Assembly: GCA_040220895.1 (NCBI GenBank) | Contig: JAVJVY010000010.1 | Span: 1 to 64,000 of the forward strand | DNA: 64,000 nt | DNA from: UBA11591 sp040220895 | Lineage (GTDB): Bacteria; Bacteroidota; Bacteroidia; Flavobacteriales_E; Vicingaceae | Reading direction: 5' to 3' | In this document: piece after piece, positions 26,594-35,545 of the stretch | Numbering within the stretch: the stretch's first letter is position 1 | Layout of the letters: each line of letters starts with the position of its first letter | The notes under the pieces: model-generated | What the model saw: only the letters and a program-made list of their open reading frames with translations | Told to the model about the DNA's origin: nothing | Databases searched by the model: none | Position numbers and translations under genes: made by a program

Positions 26594-26597
26594 GCCC

Positions 26598-27617
26598 ATG
26601 GAGGATATTTTCACCATAGACATACACACACACATTTTACCCAAAAACATTCCGGATTTTAAAGCAACATTCGGATATGGCGGTTTTATCCGACTTGACC
26701 ATCACAAACCTTGCTGCGCCCGGATGATGATGGACGACAAGTTCTTTCGCGAAGTCGAGGACAATTGCTGGAGTGCCGAAAAGCGTATGGAAGAATGCGA
26801 TCACCAGCACGTGGACGTGCAGGTATTGTCGACGGTGCCGGTGATGTTCAGTTATTGGGCGAAGCCCAAACATTGCCTGGAATTATCCGAATTTCTGAAC
26901 GATCACATTGCCGAAATTGTTGAACGCTATCCTAAAAGATTTGTAGGTCTTGGCACCATACCAATGCAGGCTCCTGAATTGGCGGTCAAAGAAGTGGCGC
27001 GCTGCAAAAAGATCGGCTTAAAAGGCATTCAGATCGGCACGCACGTAGATGGAAAAAATCTGGATGACGCATCCCTCTTTCCCATTTTTCAGGCCTGTGA
27101 GGAAGAAGACATGGCCCTTTTTGTACATCCCTGGGACATGATGGCCAAAGAGCAGATGACCAAGTATTGGCTCCCCTGGTTAGTGGGAATGCCTGCTGAA
27201 TCTTCAAGGGCCATTTGCTCCATGATATTTGGAGGAATTTTTGAACGACTCCCTGACCTACGGGTTGCTTTTGCCCACGGCGGAGGTTCTTTCCCGGCTA
27301 CCATTGGCAGAATAGAACACGGTTTTAATGTCCGCCCAGATCTTGTGGCTGTGGATAACGATGTTAACCCCAGAGAATACCTTGGTAAGTTCTGGTTGGA
27401 TGCCCTGGTTCACGACCCCTTAATGCTGGACTACATTGTAAACCTCATGGGTGAGGACAAAGTAGCATTGGGCACTGATTACCCATTTCCTTTGGGAGAA
27501 TTGGAACCCGGCAAGCTCATTCACGGCATGGAATATTCCAGCGATAAAAAGTCCAAACTGCTGCACGGAAGCGCCTTGAAATGGCTTAAGATGAGCCGGG
27601 AAGATTTCAGGGTATAG
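26598..27617 (+). CDS. 2-amino-3-carboxymuconate 6-semialdehyde decarboxylase (ACMSD)
   Basis: It decarboxylates ACMS, sending tryptophan carbon away from quinolinate/NAD toward catabolism. An amidohydrolase-2 family TIM barrel of 339 residues with the metal motif HTH (His10 and His12 in TIDIHTHILP). The other metal or catalytic residues are in ALFVHPWDMM, FAHGGGSFP (a conserved ACMSD signature) and LGTDYPFPLGE, which carries the metal Asp. It lies 4 nt after haaO in an evident two-gene operon; the substrate flow from dioxygenase to decarboxylase matches the gene order. It is also called nbaD. The ATG at 26598 fits the family start. Confidence 0.94.
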   Translation: MEDIFTIDIHTHILPKNIPDFKATFGYGGFIRLDHHKPCCARMMMDDKFFREVEDNCWSAEKRMEECDHQHVDVQVLSTVPVMFSYWAKPKHCLELSEFLNDHIAEIVERYPKRFVGLGTIPMQAPELAVKEVARCKKIGLKGIQIGTHVDGKNLDDASLFPIFQACEEEDMALFVHPWDMMAKEQMTKYWLPWLVGMPAESSRAICSMIFGGIFERLPDLRVAFAHGGGSFPATIGRIEHGFNVRPDLVAVDNDVNPREYLGKFWLDALVHDPLMLDYIVNLMGEDKVALGTDYPFPLGELEPGKLIHGMEYSSDKKSKLLHGSALKWLKMSREDFRV

Positions 27618-27628
27618 GCAACCTACGT

Positions 27629-27650
27629 TTAATTAGTTACGTCTAATTAA
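27629..27650. repeat. 8-bp inverted repeat with 6-nt spacer
   Basis: TTAATTAG (27629-27636) and CTAATTAA (27643-27650) flank TTACGT. It lies between the ACMSD gene and the next T9SS gene. No T tract follows, so it may be an operator for the gene at 27682, 32 nt downstream, rather than a terminator. The A/T-rich composition raises the chance of coincidence. Confidence 0.35.
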
Positions 27651-27681
27651 CTCAAATGATAAATAAGAATTTCCCATAAGA

Positions 27682-29841
27682 ATGTCTACCAAATTTCTTT
27701 TGTCGTTCATTATACTACTAACAGGAGTTTCAAGCTCCGTCAAGGCTACCCATTCGGCCGGAATGGAAATATTTTACCGATGGACTCAGGGAAGTACCTA
27801 TGAATTTACCATGGTTTTTTACCGGAATTGCGCTGGTTTTACGGCAGGTGCACCTACCACTGCGGTAATGAGAATAAGGTCTGTTTCGAAAAGCCTGAAT
27901 TATACGGTTCAGTTGAATAGACTGGCTACTTCGGGAATAGGAGTTCCGCCGCTTCAACCACCTAACCTCTATAATTGTGTCAACGGCACATTCTGCACCG
28001 AAGAGTATGTATATCGCGGTACGGCAAGCCTTTCTACACAGGCAAATGATTGGACATTTAGTTATGAGCTCTGCTGTTTGCCAACAACCGCTGCACCAAC
28101 AAATATGCAAAACAACACCTTGTATTCGGAAGCAGGACTGAACAACCTCGATTTCCCCGATACCATTTACAAGACATGGTCACCCATATTTCACAATCGA
28201 AGGCCTAATCACCCCGGTTATTTAACTGATACGGTTAAGAATCCCCCTTGGGTAAGTATCTGTGCCAAAAGGGACATTAAGCTGAGTCAGGCCGCAAGAA
28301 ATTATAAGGGATTCGACATGAAGTACGAGTTCTTTATTCCTCAAACCACATCTGGAGCAAATAATTCGTACATCAACGGTTTTTCATTCAGCAATCCGAT
28401 CCCAACAATGAACGGAATTACCATTGATTCATTGACGGGCATGGTGGAATTCAAAGCCAATAGCCCATCGGGCACAGGAATTTACCTGCTGGGGGTAAAA
28501 GCTACCTTATTTGATACCCTTACGGTGCTGATAAATGGCAGTCCGACGCTTGTAAAAAAGGAAAAATCCTTTATTAAAAGGAACCTGTTTATTGTCGTTG
28601 AAGATAGTGCTTCCTGTCCGGATAGCTTATTTGCCTTTAAGGATTCAGTGGGAAACAGCACCATTAGCCAATTAAATTTAAAGTGTGACGACAATCCCTT
28701 CAAAGTGTCGTTCAAAAGAAGGGTATTATGCAGCAGCATCGATACCAATGGATCTGAAATACTCTTGATCAATGCCATGACGGGTGATACTGTGAACGTT
28801 GCCAAGGTGCGTTCAGATGATTGTGATAAAGATCGCACAACGGATGGACTTTCCATATACCTCGATTCTGCTCTTACGGGCAACCTTTATTACTTAATGT
28901 TTAAAAAAGGAATGGACGGGAATACGTTTCTGACCGATTGCTATGGTGAATTAATTCCCCTGGCAGACACCTTGCCTATCGCAGTGACGCCACCCCCGGG
29001 TCTTGGGGTATTGGTAACAGATACTTCGGCAGGGAGGCCCGACACCCTTGAGCTTGAATGTAACTCTAGCACATTCAGGGTATGGCTCGATGTACCTTTC
29101 AAATGCGCATCGTTCAATTCTTCGGATTTTCTAATAGCCGATTTAAATACCATACCTCCGACCATAGCTTCGTTCAACAAGATCACCCTGGGCCCTTGTG
29201 TAAATACACTAGCTCATTACGTCGATGTAGACATGAGTCAGCCAATGTCCCCCGGGTATTACGCCATTGCATTGCTGGGCGGATCAGATGGCAACCGGCT
29301 TTTTAATTCTTGTTATTTTGAATTTGACTCCAGCGCCATGGTGATCAAGGTGAATGATATTTCACTTGATCTTGGTCCCGACATTTACTATTGCAAAAAT
29401 TCAGGATGGGACACCTTGATCGGAGTCCCTCCAATCTGGGCAGCCCACACCTGGAGTAACAATTCCTTTACGAATTCCACTAGCATTGACACCGCAGGCA
29501 CTTATTGGTTAAAAGTTTGGACCAGTCTGGGATGCCAAACAACCGATAGCATCGAGGTGATTGAAAAGAACTGTTACATCGGCATCGATGAAGGTACTCA
29601 AGTAGCGGGATTTAATGTTTTTCCAAATCCCGCCAATGACCACATCGTCATTGAACATGCCTTCGAAGCTGCAGATCTTAGCGTGCGCATTAGAAACCTG
29701 CAAGGTCAACTAGTTATTGAGAGACCCGTTCAGTCAGCAAGCGTTGTGGTAAGTGTGGCAGATCTCATTCCCGGAAACTACTTCATAGAATTGGTTAACA
29801 ATCGCGAAGTATTGGCAAAGGCCAAGCTTTCGGTCAAATGA
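27682..29841 (+). CDS. Large secreted T9SS type A sorted protein
   Basis: The signal peptide spans residues 1-23 (MSTKFLLSFIILLTGVSSSVKA). The mature N-terminus, THSAGMEIFYRWTQGSTYEF, followed by MVFYRNCAG, belongs to a family of Bacteroidota extracellular proteins that often carry PKD or gliding-motility-type C-terminal domains. The middle part (about residues 200-630) consists of beta-rich modules with paired cysteines (LKCDDNPFKVSFKR, LECNSSTFRVWLD), which appear to be two related units of about 110 residues. The end is a T9SS sorting domain (FNVFPNPANDHIVI, IPGNYFIELVNN). No enzyme motif is seen. It is probably a structural or adhesive surface protein. Confidence 0.82.
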   Translation: MSTKFLLSFIILLTGVSSSVKATHSAGMEIFYRWTQGSTYEFTMVFYRNCAGFTAGAPTTAVMRIRSVSKSLNYTVQLNRLATSGIGVPPLQPPNLYNCVNGTFCTEEYVYRGTASLSTQANDWTFSYELCCLPTTAAPTNMQNNTLYSEAGLNNLDFPDTIYKTWSPIFHNRRPNHPGYLTDTVKNPPWVSICAKRDIKLSQAARNYKGFDMKYEFFIPQTTSGANNSYINGFSFSNPIPTMNGITIDSLTGMVEFKANSPSGTGIYLLGVKATLFDTLTVLINGSPTLVKKEKSFIKRNLFIVVEDSASCPDSLFAFKDSVGNSTISQLNLKCDDNPFKVSFKRRVLCSSIDTNGSEILLINAMTGDTVNVAKVRSDDCDKDRTTDGLSIYLDSALTGNLYYLMFKKGMDGNTFLTDCYGELIPLADTLPIAVTPPPGLGVLVTDTSAGRPDTLELECNSSTFRVWLDVPFKCASFNSSDFLIADLNTIPPTIASFNKITLGPCVNTLAHYVDVDMSQPMSPGYYAIALLGGSDGNRLFNSCYFEFDSSAMVIKVNDISLDLGPDIYYCKNSGWDTLIGVPPIWAAHTWSNNSFTNSTSIDTAGTYWLKVWTSLGCQTTDSIEVIEKNCYIGIDEGTQVAGFNVFPNPANDHIVIEHAFEAADLSVRIRNLQGQLVIERPVQSASVVVSVADLIPGNYFIELVNNREVLAKAKLSVK

Positions 29842-29954
29842 TTTGAGGCATTTAAATGACACTGGCTGGAAGTTTCCAGAACCGGTTTGAAGTGGAATTA
29901 ATCTAAAAAGCTGGAAGAAAATCTACTAAGGGAACAGCGGCCAAATAACGCAGA

Positions 29955-31856
29955 TCAATATGCCCGCTCATTCTTCCCCTCAACATAATTGATAAAGGCC
30001 TTGTTCACCACCTTGTTCCCACCCGGGGTTGGGTAGTTGCCGGTAAAATACCAGTCGCCTTTGTGATTCGGACATGCAGCATGAAGACCTTCGATGGTCT
30101 GATAAATGATCTCTACCTTGGCATTGATATCGGGCGGCGTCAAGATCTGCGAAATTTTTTGGGAGATCTGATGGGCAGTGAAAGGCGCGTATATTTCTTT
30201 TACCACATTGGTGATCTCCTCTTTGGGTAATGATTCCTGGGACTTTGCCTTTTTATACACATCCTTTATGAGCTTTTCTTTCTTGTTGTCTTTTAGAAGT
30301 TCGATGGCGGCGTTAAAAGCAACAAAGTCCCCCAGCTTGGCCATGTCGATGCCATAACAATCCGGATACCTGATCTGAGGAGCCGAGGAAACTACAACGA
30401 TTTTCTTTGGGCTCAAACGGTCTAAGATCTTTAGTATGCTTTCACGCAGGGTAGTACCCCTGACAATGGAATCATCGAGCACAACTAAATTGTCTTTTGA
30501 CTTTCTGACAACGCCGTAAGTGATATCATAAACGTGTGCCACAAGGTCATTGCGCCCGGAATCCGCCGTTATAAAGGTTCGAAGTTTTGCATCCTTAACA
30601 GCTATCTTTTCGCCCCTGATGCGCTGAGAAATGATTTTCTCCAGATCGGCCTCGGTCATTTTCTTGCCGAGCTTTAGAATTTTTTTGGACTTGGAGCGCT
30701 CCAATTTCTTGCGCAATTCCTCTAACATGCCATAGTAGGCGATCTCGGCTGTATTGGGAATATACGAGAATACCGTATTATCCAGGTCCTTATTGATGGC
30801 CTTCAACACTTCGGGCACTACTGTAGCCCCTAACATTTTTCTTTCCTGGTAGATGTCGCGATCGGTGCCGCGTGAAAAATAGATACGTTCAAAGGAACAA
30901 GCCGTTTTTTCTTTGGCCTTTAATATTCGCTTTTCACTAATGGTTCCATTCTTTTTAATAATCAAGGCATGACCGGGCGTCAGTTCCTTTACCTGCTCAT
31001 ACTGAAGGTTGAATGCCGTTTGTAAAGCGGCTCTTTCTGAAGCCGCAACAGCGACTTCTTCATCCACATAATAAAATACCGGGCGTATGCCATTTGGATC
31101 GCGCAATACAAATGCGTCACCGTGGCCAATGAACCCCATCATCGCGTAGCCTCCATCCCAGTCATTTGCCGATTTTTTAAGGATTTCCTGAACATCAAGC
31201 TCTTCGGCAATTCTGGAACTGATCTCAATTTGAGAAAGCCCCTTTTTCTTGTAAGATTGATAAATACGCTCGTTTTCTTCATCCAAAAAATGACCGATCT
31301 TTTCAAGAACAGTTACCGTATCTGCTTTTCGTTTTGGATGCTGTCCGATTTTGACCAAAAGGTCAAAAAGCTCGTCGACATTGGTCAGGTTGAAATTCCC
31401 GGCGACCACCAGGTTCTTGGTCATCCAGTTATTTTGTCTTAAGAAGGGGTGAACGCTTTCAACGCCATTGTCACCGAAGGTCCCGTATCTAACATGTCCC
31501 ATAAAGAGTTCACCAGAAAAGGGCAGGTTCTTTTTCTGCCAATCTACATCGTTGAATTCTTTTGGGTTTTTGTCATACGCATCTTCAAATCGCGTGTTGA
31601 TGCGATCAAAAATTTCTTTGATCGGTTGGGCGCCACTTGATCGGTAACGCGAAATATAGCGGTTTCCAGGTTCAACATCGAACTTGATATTAGCAATACC
31701 CGCGCCATCTTGCCCGCGATTGTGTTGCTTTTCCATCAACAGATAGAGCTTGTCCTTGGCGAATGAAGTTGTTTTGTATTTTGTCTGGTAATGGCGCAGG
31801 GGTTTCAATAGCCTGATCAGTGCTATTCCACATTCGTGTTTTATTGCGTCACTCAT
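29955..31856 (-). CDS. purF: Amidophosphoribosyltransferase, long Bacteroidota form
   Basis: It would transfer glutamine ammonia to PRPP, the first step of purine synthesis. At 633 residues it is about 130 longer than E. coli PurF. The Ntn-hydrolase nucleophile is Cys9 (KHECGIALIR), so eight residues must be removed, as in propeptide-containing PurF forms. The glutaminase domain has KQHNRGQDGAGIAN and MGHVRYGTFGDNG. The PRPP loop is VVLDDSIVRGTTLRES. An insertion of about 60 residues with many Lys (ERSKSKKILKLGKKMTEADLEKI) lies between the domains. It may be a second PurF-like enzyme rather than the housekeeping one; this cannot be settled here. It is divergent from the M49 peptidase gene. 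Confidence 0.88.
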   Translation of the reverse strand: MSDAIKHECGIALIRLLKPLRHYQTKYKTTSFAKDKLYLLMEKQHNRGQDGAGIANIKFDVEPGNRYISRYRSSGAQPIKEIFDRINTRFEDAYDKNPKEFNDVDWQKKNLPFSGELFMGHVRYGTFGDNGVESVHPFLRQNNWMTKNLVVAGNFNLTNVDELFDLLVKIGQHPKRKADTVTVLEKIGHFLDEENERIYQSYKKKGLSQIEISSRIAEELDVQEILKKSANDWDGGYAMMGFIGHGDAFVLRDPNGIRPVFYYVDEEVAVAASERAALQTAFNLQYEQVKELTPGHALIIKKNGTISEKRILKAKEKTACSFERIYFSRGTDRDIYQERKMLGATVVPEVLKAINKDLDNTVFSYIPNTAEIAYYGMLEELRKKLERSKSKKILKLGKKMTEADLEKIISQRIRGEKIAVKDAKLRTFITADSGRNDLVAHVYDITYGVVRKSKDNLVVLDDSIVRGTTLRESILKILDRLSPKKIVVVSSAPQIRYPDCYGIDMAKLGDFVAFNAAIELLKDNKKEKLIKDVYKKAKSQESLPKEEITNVVKEIYAPFTAHQISQKISQILTPPDINAKVEIIYQTIEGLHAACPNHKGDWYFTGNYPTPGGNKVVNKAFINYVEGKNERAY

Positions 31857-31883
31857 TCAGAGGAAGTACCTGTTAAAGAACTG

Positions 31884-31891
31884 CAAAAGTA
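31884..31891 (-). promoter_or_regulatory. Candidate -7 element for the purF-type gene
   Basis: The minus strand reads TACTTTTG, a perfect TAnnTTTG, 27 nt before the start codon. The divergent M49 peptidase gene has its own perfect -7 element at 31946-31953, so the two promoters lie about 55 nt apart, back to back. Confidence 0.5.
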
Positions 31892-31926
31892 GAACTAATT
31901 GGTGAAAGAGACGTGCTTCACAAGGG

Positions 31927-31953
31927 TTGAGATGGAATTAATTTCTATTTTTG
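31927..31953 (+). promoter_or_regulatory. Candidate promoter of the M49 peptidase gene
   Basis: TTG at 31927-31929 and TATTTTTG at 31946-31953 are separated by 16 nt, slightly short for a Bacteroidota promoter. The -7 match is perfect, and the start codon follows 26 nt later. Confidence 0.45.
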
Positions 31954-31979
31954 GTAGCTTGTAACCTAAGAACTAATTC

Positions 31980-34016
31980 ATGCGATTTACCTTAAAATTA
32001 ACAACTCTGGCCATGGTCTTTACACTATTGAACGGCTGCAGTCAGTCCGAAAGCAATCAACAAAACGAGGCGAGTGACAAAGAAACCGATGAATTTGTCT
32101 GGAAAGCCGAACAGTTTGCCGACATTAAGATTATCCGATACCAGGTTCCCAGTTTTGAAAAACTGACCTTGAATCAAAAGAAACTTGCCTATTTTCTTAC
32201 CCAGGCCGGGTATAGTGGAAGGGATATTATTTGGGATCAGAACTATCGTCATAACTTGACCATCCGAACGGCGCTAGAGACTATTGTTAAAAATTACCAG
32301 GGAGATAAAGAAAGCGAAGACTGGAAAAATTTCATGGTTTACGTCAAGCGCGTCTGGTTTTCAAATGGAATTCACCACCACTATGGAATGGAAAAATTTC
32401 TACCGTCCTTTTCCAGGGAGTATTTTACAGGCCTCATGGAGCAAGCCGGGGCCAGCCTGAACGAAGAGGTAATCAATGTGATATTTGATCCCGCCATAGA
32501 TTCCAAAAAAGTGAATCTCGATCCGAACAAAGGGCTTCTGAAAGGTTCGGCCGTGAACTTTTACGATCCCGACGTTACCGAAGAAGAAGTTGATGCCTTT
32601 TATGCCAAACTAATGGATAAGAATAACACCGAACCAATTTCTTATGGCTTGAATAGCAAGATTGTGCGAAATGAACAGGGCGAATTGGAAGAAGTGGTAT
32701 GGAAAATTGACGGAATGTATGGCCCTGCCATTGAACAGATCGTTTTCTGGTTAGAAAAGGCGGTTGAAGTGGCGGAGAATAAGCCTCAGGCAGATGCACT
32801 TAAGCTACTGATAGAATATTATAAAACCGGGGACCTCAACACCTGGGATCAATACAACATTGCCTGGACGCAAGCCACTGATGGAGACGTTGATTACATC
32901 AATAGTTTTATCGAGGTTTATAACGACCCCAAAGGATACCGGGGTTCCTATGAATCAATTGTTCAGGTAAAAGATTTTGAGGCCAGTGAGCGCATGCAGG
33001 TGGTATCACAAAATGTTCAATGGTTTGAGGATAACAGCGCCATCATGGATGAACACAAGAAAGAAAATGTTGTTGGTGTTACCTATAAGGTAATTAATAC
33101 GGTCGGTGAATCAGGCGACGCATCCCCATCGACACCCATAGGCGTGAACTTGCCAAATGCCAATTGGATAAGGGCGAAACACGGCTCAAAGAGTGTCTCT
33201 CTGGGAAATATCATTTATGCTTACGACAAAGCGGGCAGCAAAAGTCTCTTGAAAGAATTCACCTTTACCGATGAAGAATTTGACCTGGCAGATAAGCACG
33301 GAGGAATTGCCGGTAAGTTACATACGGCACTTCACGAAGTGGTTGGGCACGCGTCGGGTAAATTAAATCCGGGTGTTGCAACTCCGAAAGAAACCCTCAA
33401 GAGTTATTCTTCGACCCTGGAAGAAGGCAGGGCAGACTTGGTTGCACTCTATTTCATTTACGATCCCAAGCTGGTCGAACTTGGCTTGATGGAAAGCCTT
33501 GATGTGGGAAAAGCAGAATACAATGGATACATAAGAAACGGTATGATGTTACAATTAAGGCGACTTGAAGTAGGAGACGAGGTTGAAGAAGCTCACATGA
33601 GAAACCGCCAGCTCATCGCTAAATGGTGCTACGAAAAGGGCATGCCTGAAAACGTGATCGAAAAGAAGGTGGTTGATGGAAAGACCTATTTTGTGGTAAA
33701 TGACTACGATAAACTCAGAGATCTTTTTGGGCAACTTCTAAGAGAGATTCAACGTATAAAGTCGGAAGGCGATTACGAGGCCGGAAAGAACCTTGTTGAA
33801 AATTATGGTGTTAAAGTGGATCAAGAATTGCATGCAGAAGTACTTAAAAGGGCCGAGAAATTTGATATCCCTCCTTATGGTGGATTTATCAACCCAAAGC
33901 TTGTACCGGTGCAGAATGAAAGCGGCGTAATCACCGACATCGTGGTTGAATACCCTGAAGATTTCACTGGACAAATGTTGGATTACAGTGAAAATTATTC
34001 CTTCTTGACCAATTAG
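31980..34016 (+). CDS. M49 family dipeptidyl peptidase III, lipoprotein
   Basis: A zinc peptidase that removes N-terminal dipeptides. The signature HExxGH is at residues 452-457 (LHEVVGHASG), and the second motif EEGRAD near residue 481 provides the Glu zinc ligand (EECRAD in the eukaryotic enzymes, here Gly for Cys). A lipobox (LLNGC, Cys at about residue 20) followed by an acidic, Gln-rich stretch predicts a lipoprotein in the periplasm or at the cell surface. The length of 678 fits bacterial DPP III. Such proteins are sometimes mislabelled as dihydrofolate reductase. With the M1 aminopeptidase and the S8 protease it adds to a strong protein-degrading capacity. Confidence 0.92.
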   Translation: MRFTLKLTTLAMVFTLLNGCSQSESNQQNEASDKETDEFVWKAEQFADIKIIRYQVPSFEKLTLNQKKLAYFLTQAGYSGRDIIWDQNYRHNLTIRTALETIVKNYQGDKESEDWKNFMVYVKRVWFSNGIHHHYGMEKFLPSFSREYFTGLMEQAGASLNEEVINVIFDPAIDSKKVNLDPNKGLLKGSAVNFYDPDVTEEEVDAFYAKLMDKNNTEPISYGLNSKIVRNEQGELEEVVWKIDGMYGPAIEQIVFWLEKAVEVAENKPQADALKLLIEYYKTGDLNTWDQYNIAWTQATDGDVDYINSFIEVYNDPKGYRGSYESIVQVKDFEASERMQVVSQNVQWFEDNSAIMDEHKKENVVGVTYKVINTVGESGDASPSTPIGVNLPNANWIRAKHGSKSVSLGNIIYAYDKAGSKSLLKEFTFTDEEFDLADKHGGIAGKLHTALHEVVGHASGKLNPGVATPKETLKSYSSTLEEGRADLVALYFIYDPKLVELGLMESLDVGKAEYNGYIRNGMMLQLRRLEVGDEVEEAHMRNRQLIAKWCYEKGMPENVIEKKVVDGKTYFVVNDYDKLRDLFGQLLREIQRIKSEGDYEAGKNLVENYGVKVDQELHAEVLKRAEKFDIPPYGGFINPKLVPVQNESGVITDIVVEYPEDFTGQMLDYSENYSFLTN

Positions 34017-34109
34017 ATCCAGAGCGAGAAAGGAAATTAATTCTTGATAATTAAGAAAGGCTTTTGAAAAGCAGAAGAATGAATTTTGTTAAATTGCGAA
34101 GTGAGAAGA

Positions 34110-34628
34110 ATGGTTAAGCGTTTATTCGGTTTAATAATGATAGGTGTCTTGTCGATTGCGGCGGGGTCGGGAAATTTCGACACCAACGCTAAGATAAAGG
34201 CCATCTACATTTATAATTTCACAAAATACATTGAGTGGCCGAAGGATTACAGAGAGACAAATTTTGTTATCGGTGTGCTTGGGGACAGCCCTCTGTTCGC
34301 GGAATTGGAAAGAATGTCCGCTTCCAAACAAGTATTCGGTCAGGCCATCGAGGTGAAAAAATTTTTAAGTGCAAGTGCAGTTGAAAAATGCCATATTCTT
34401 TACATCCCTACTGGAAGTTCTGAACCCTTTTCCTCCGTTGTCTCAAAGATTCAATCCAACAGCACGTTGCTGGTCACCGATACGCCGGGAATGGCGCTAA
34501 AAGGTTCGGCTATAAATTTTGTAGTTCAGCAGAACCGACAAAAATTTGAATTGAATCAAAACAATGCCGTCAAGTATAATCTTAAAGTGAGTAATAGCCT
34601 TGAGGCACTGGCTATTATCGTTAATTAG
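34110..34628 (+). CDS. YfiR-like (DUF4154) periplasmic regulatory protein
   Basis: A small periplasmic protein of the YfiR/HmsC type. A signal peptide covers residues 1-20 (MVKRLFGLIMIGVLSIAAGS), followed by the family hallmarks KAIYIYNFTKYIEWP, NFVIGVLGDSP, CHILYIPTGSS, TLLVTDTPGMA and INFVVQQNRQKFELN. In Pseudomonas, YfiR represses the diguanylate cyclase YfiN by binding its periplasmic domain. I chose the ATG at 34110; an upstream TTG at 34086 would add eight polar residues that spoil the signal peptide. The cysteines that stabilise YfiR are mostly absent here (one Cys). It heads a three-gene run with a TPR protein and a HAMP-SpoIIE phosphatase. Confidence 0.85.
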   Translation: MVKRLFGLIMIGVLSIAAGSGNFDTNAKIKAIYIYNFTKYIEWPKDYRETNFVIGVLGDSPLFAELERMSASKQVFGQAIEVKKFLSASAVEKCHILYIPTGSSEPFSSVVSKIQSNSTLLVTDTPGMALKGSAINFVVQQNRQKFELNQNNAVKYNLKVSNSLEALAIIVN

Positions 34629-34636
34629 TGAAAACC

Positions 34637-35518
34637 ATGCAAAGACTCACCCTCATATTCCTACTGTCTTCAGCAAGCCTGTTTGCTCAAACAGGAAAGG
34701 TTTTGGATGCGCGAAATAATTTGGCCAACAATGACCTTAAAAATGCTAAAATATTAATTGATCAGGCCTCTGAAGAGCCCGAATTTCAAAACGACTTTCA
34801 TTTTTGGTATTGGAAGGGTTACATCTATAAAGAACTTTATAAGGTTCAGGACAAAGGAAACAATCCCCAATCTTTGCTAAGGCATGAATCAATGACCGCT
34901 TTCATCAAGGTTCTTTCCATGCAGAACAATGTACCTCAAGACACCTTGGAAAGTACCATGAAGCTCATTAATTATTTCGCCTCTACCTATTATAACGATG
35001 CCGTCGTTTCCTTGAATGAAGTCAATTATGGAATAGCCATAGAGAATTACGATAAGTTCAGAAAAGCAGCAAAAATTGTTTATCCTGATGTTGAACTTTC
35101 AGACAAGGACATAAAATTCAAAATGAAACTGGCCACCATTTATGTGTCGCTGTATGAAAAGAATCCGAATACTGCCGAAGGAGACCGCTATTTTGAGAAA
35201 GCCAAGCAGGAGTACGCCGAGATCATTAGAATGGATAATAGTAATTTGACGGCCAACTATAACCTGGGAATTCATTTTTACAACAAGGCTGTAAACATCA
35301 TTAAGAATCTGGATGTTGGAACTTCCCTGGAAGATCTTGCCAAACAAGAAGACATATGCGTGGACCTTTTCCTTCAAGCCCTGCCGTATGTTAAAACTGC
35401 CTATGAACTTGACCCGAACAGAAAAGAGACCCTGATTGGATTGACCGGCATATACTGGAGTCTCAATGACCTGGAGAAGTATGAATTCTATCAGGAAAAA
35501 CTCAAGGCGCTTGAGTAG
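34637..35518 (+). CDS. Secreted TPR-repeat protein
   Basis: An exported helical-repeat protein. The signal peptide is LTLIFLLSSASLFAQ, followed by tetratricopeptide-type helices (ARNNLANNDLKNAKILIDQA, FHFWYWKGYIYKELYK, ATIYVSLYEKNPNTAEGDRYF, LTANYNLGIHFYNKAVNIIKN, LIGLTGIYWSLNDLEKYEFY). TPR arrays bind proteins. The gene starts at the ATG at 34637; a GTG at 34628 that overlaps the previous stop by one base is an alternative. It lies between the YfiR-like gene and the membrane phosphatase gene (27 nt before the latter), so it probably works with both, perhaps as a periplasmic scaffold. That role is inference. Confidence 0.82.
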   Translation: MQRLTLIFLLSSASLFAQTGKVLDARNNLANNDLKNAKILIDQASEEPEFQNDFHFWYWKGYIYKELYKVQDKGNNPQSLLRHESMTAFIKVLSMQNNVPQDTLESTMKLINYFASTYYNDAVVSLNEVNYGIAIENYDKFRKAAKIVYPDVELSDKDIKFKMKLATIYVSLYEKNPNTAEGDRYFEKAKQEYAEIIRMDNSNLTANYNLGIHFYNKAVNIIKNLDVGTSLEDLAKQEDICVDLFLQALPYVKTAYELDPNRKETLIGLTGIYWSLNDLEKYEFYQEKLKALE

Positions 35519-35545
35519 GTTTCGCTTTATTGAAGGGCCCATTTC

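Noticed and set aside
29866..29879. Inverted repeat CTGGAA-GT-TTCCAG after the T9SS gene
   Set aside because: The stem is only 6 bp with a 2-nt loop and no T tract follows, so it does not support a terminator call.
31980..34016. Reading the M49 protein as dihydrofolate reductase
   Set aside because: The HExxGH and EEGRAD motifs and length fit dipeptidyl peptidase III; no DHFR signature is present.
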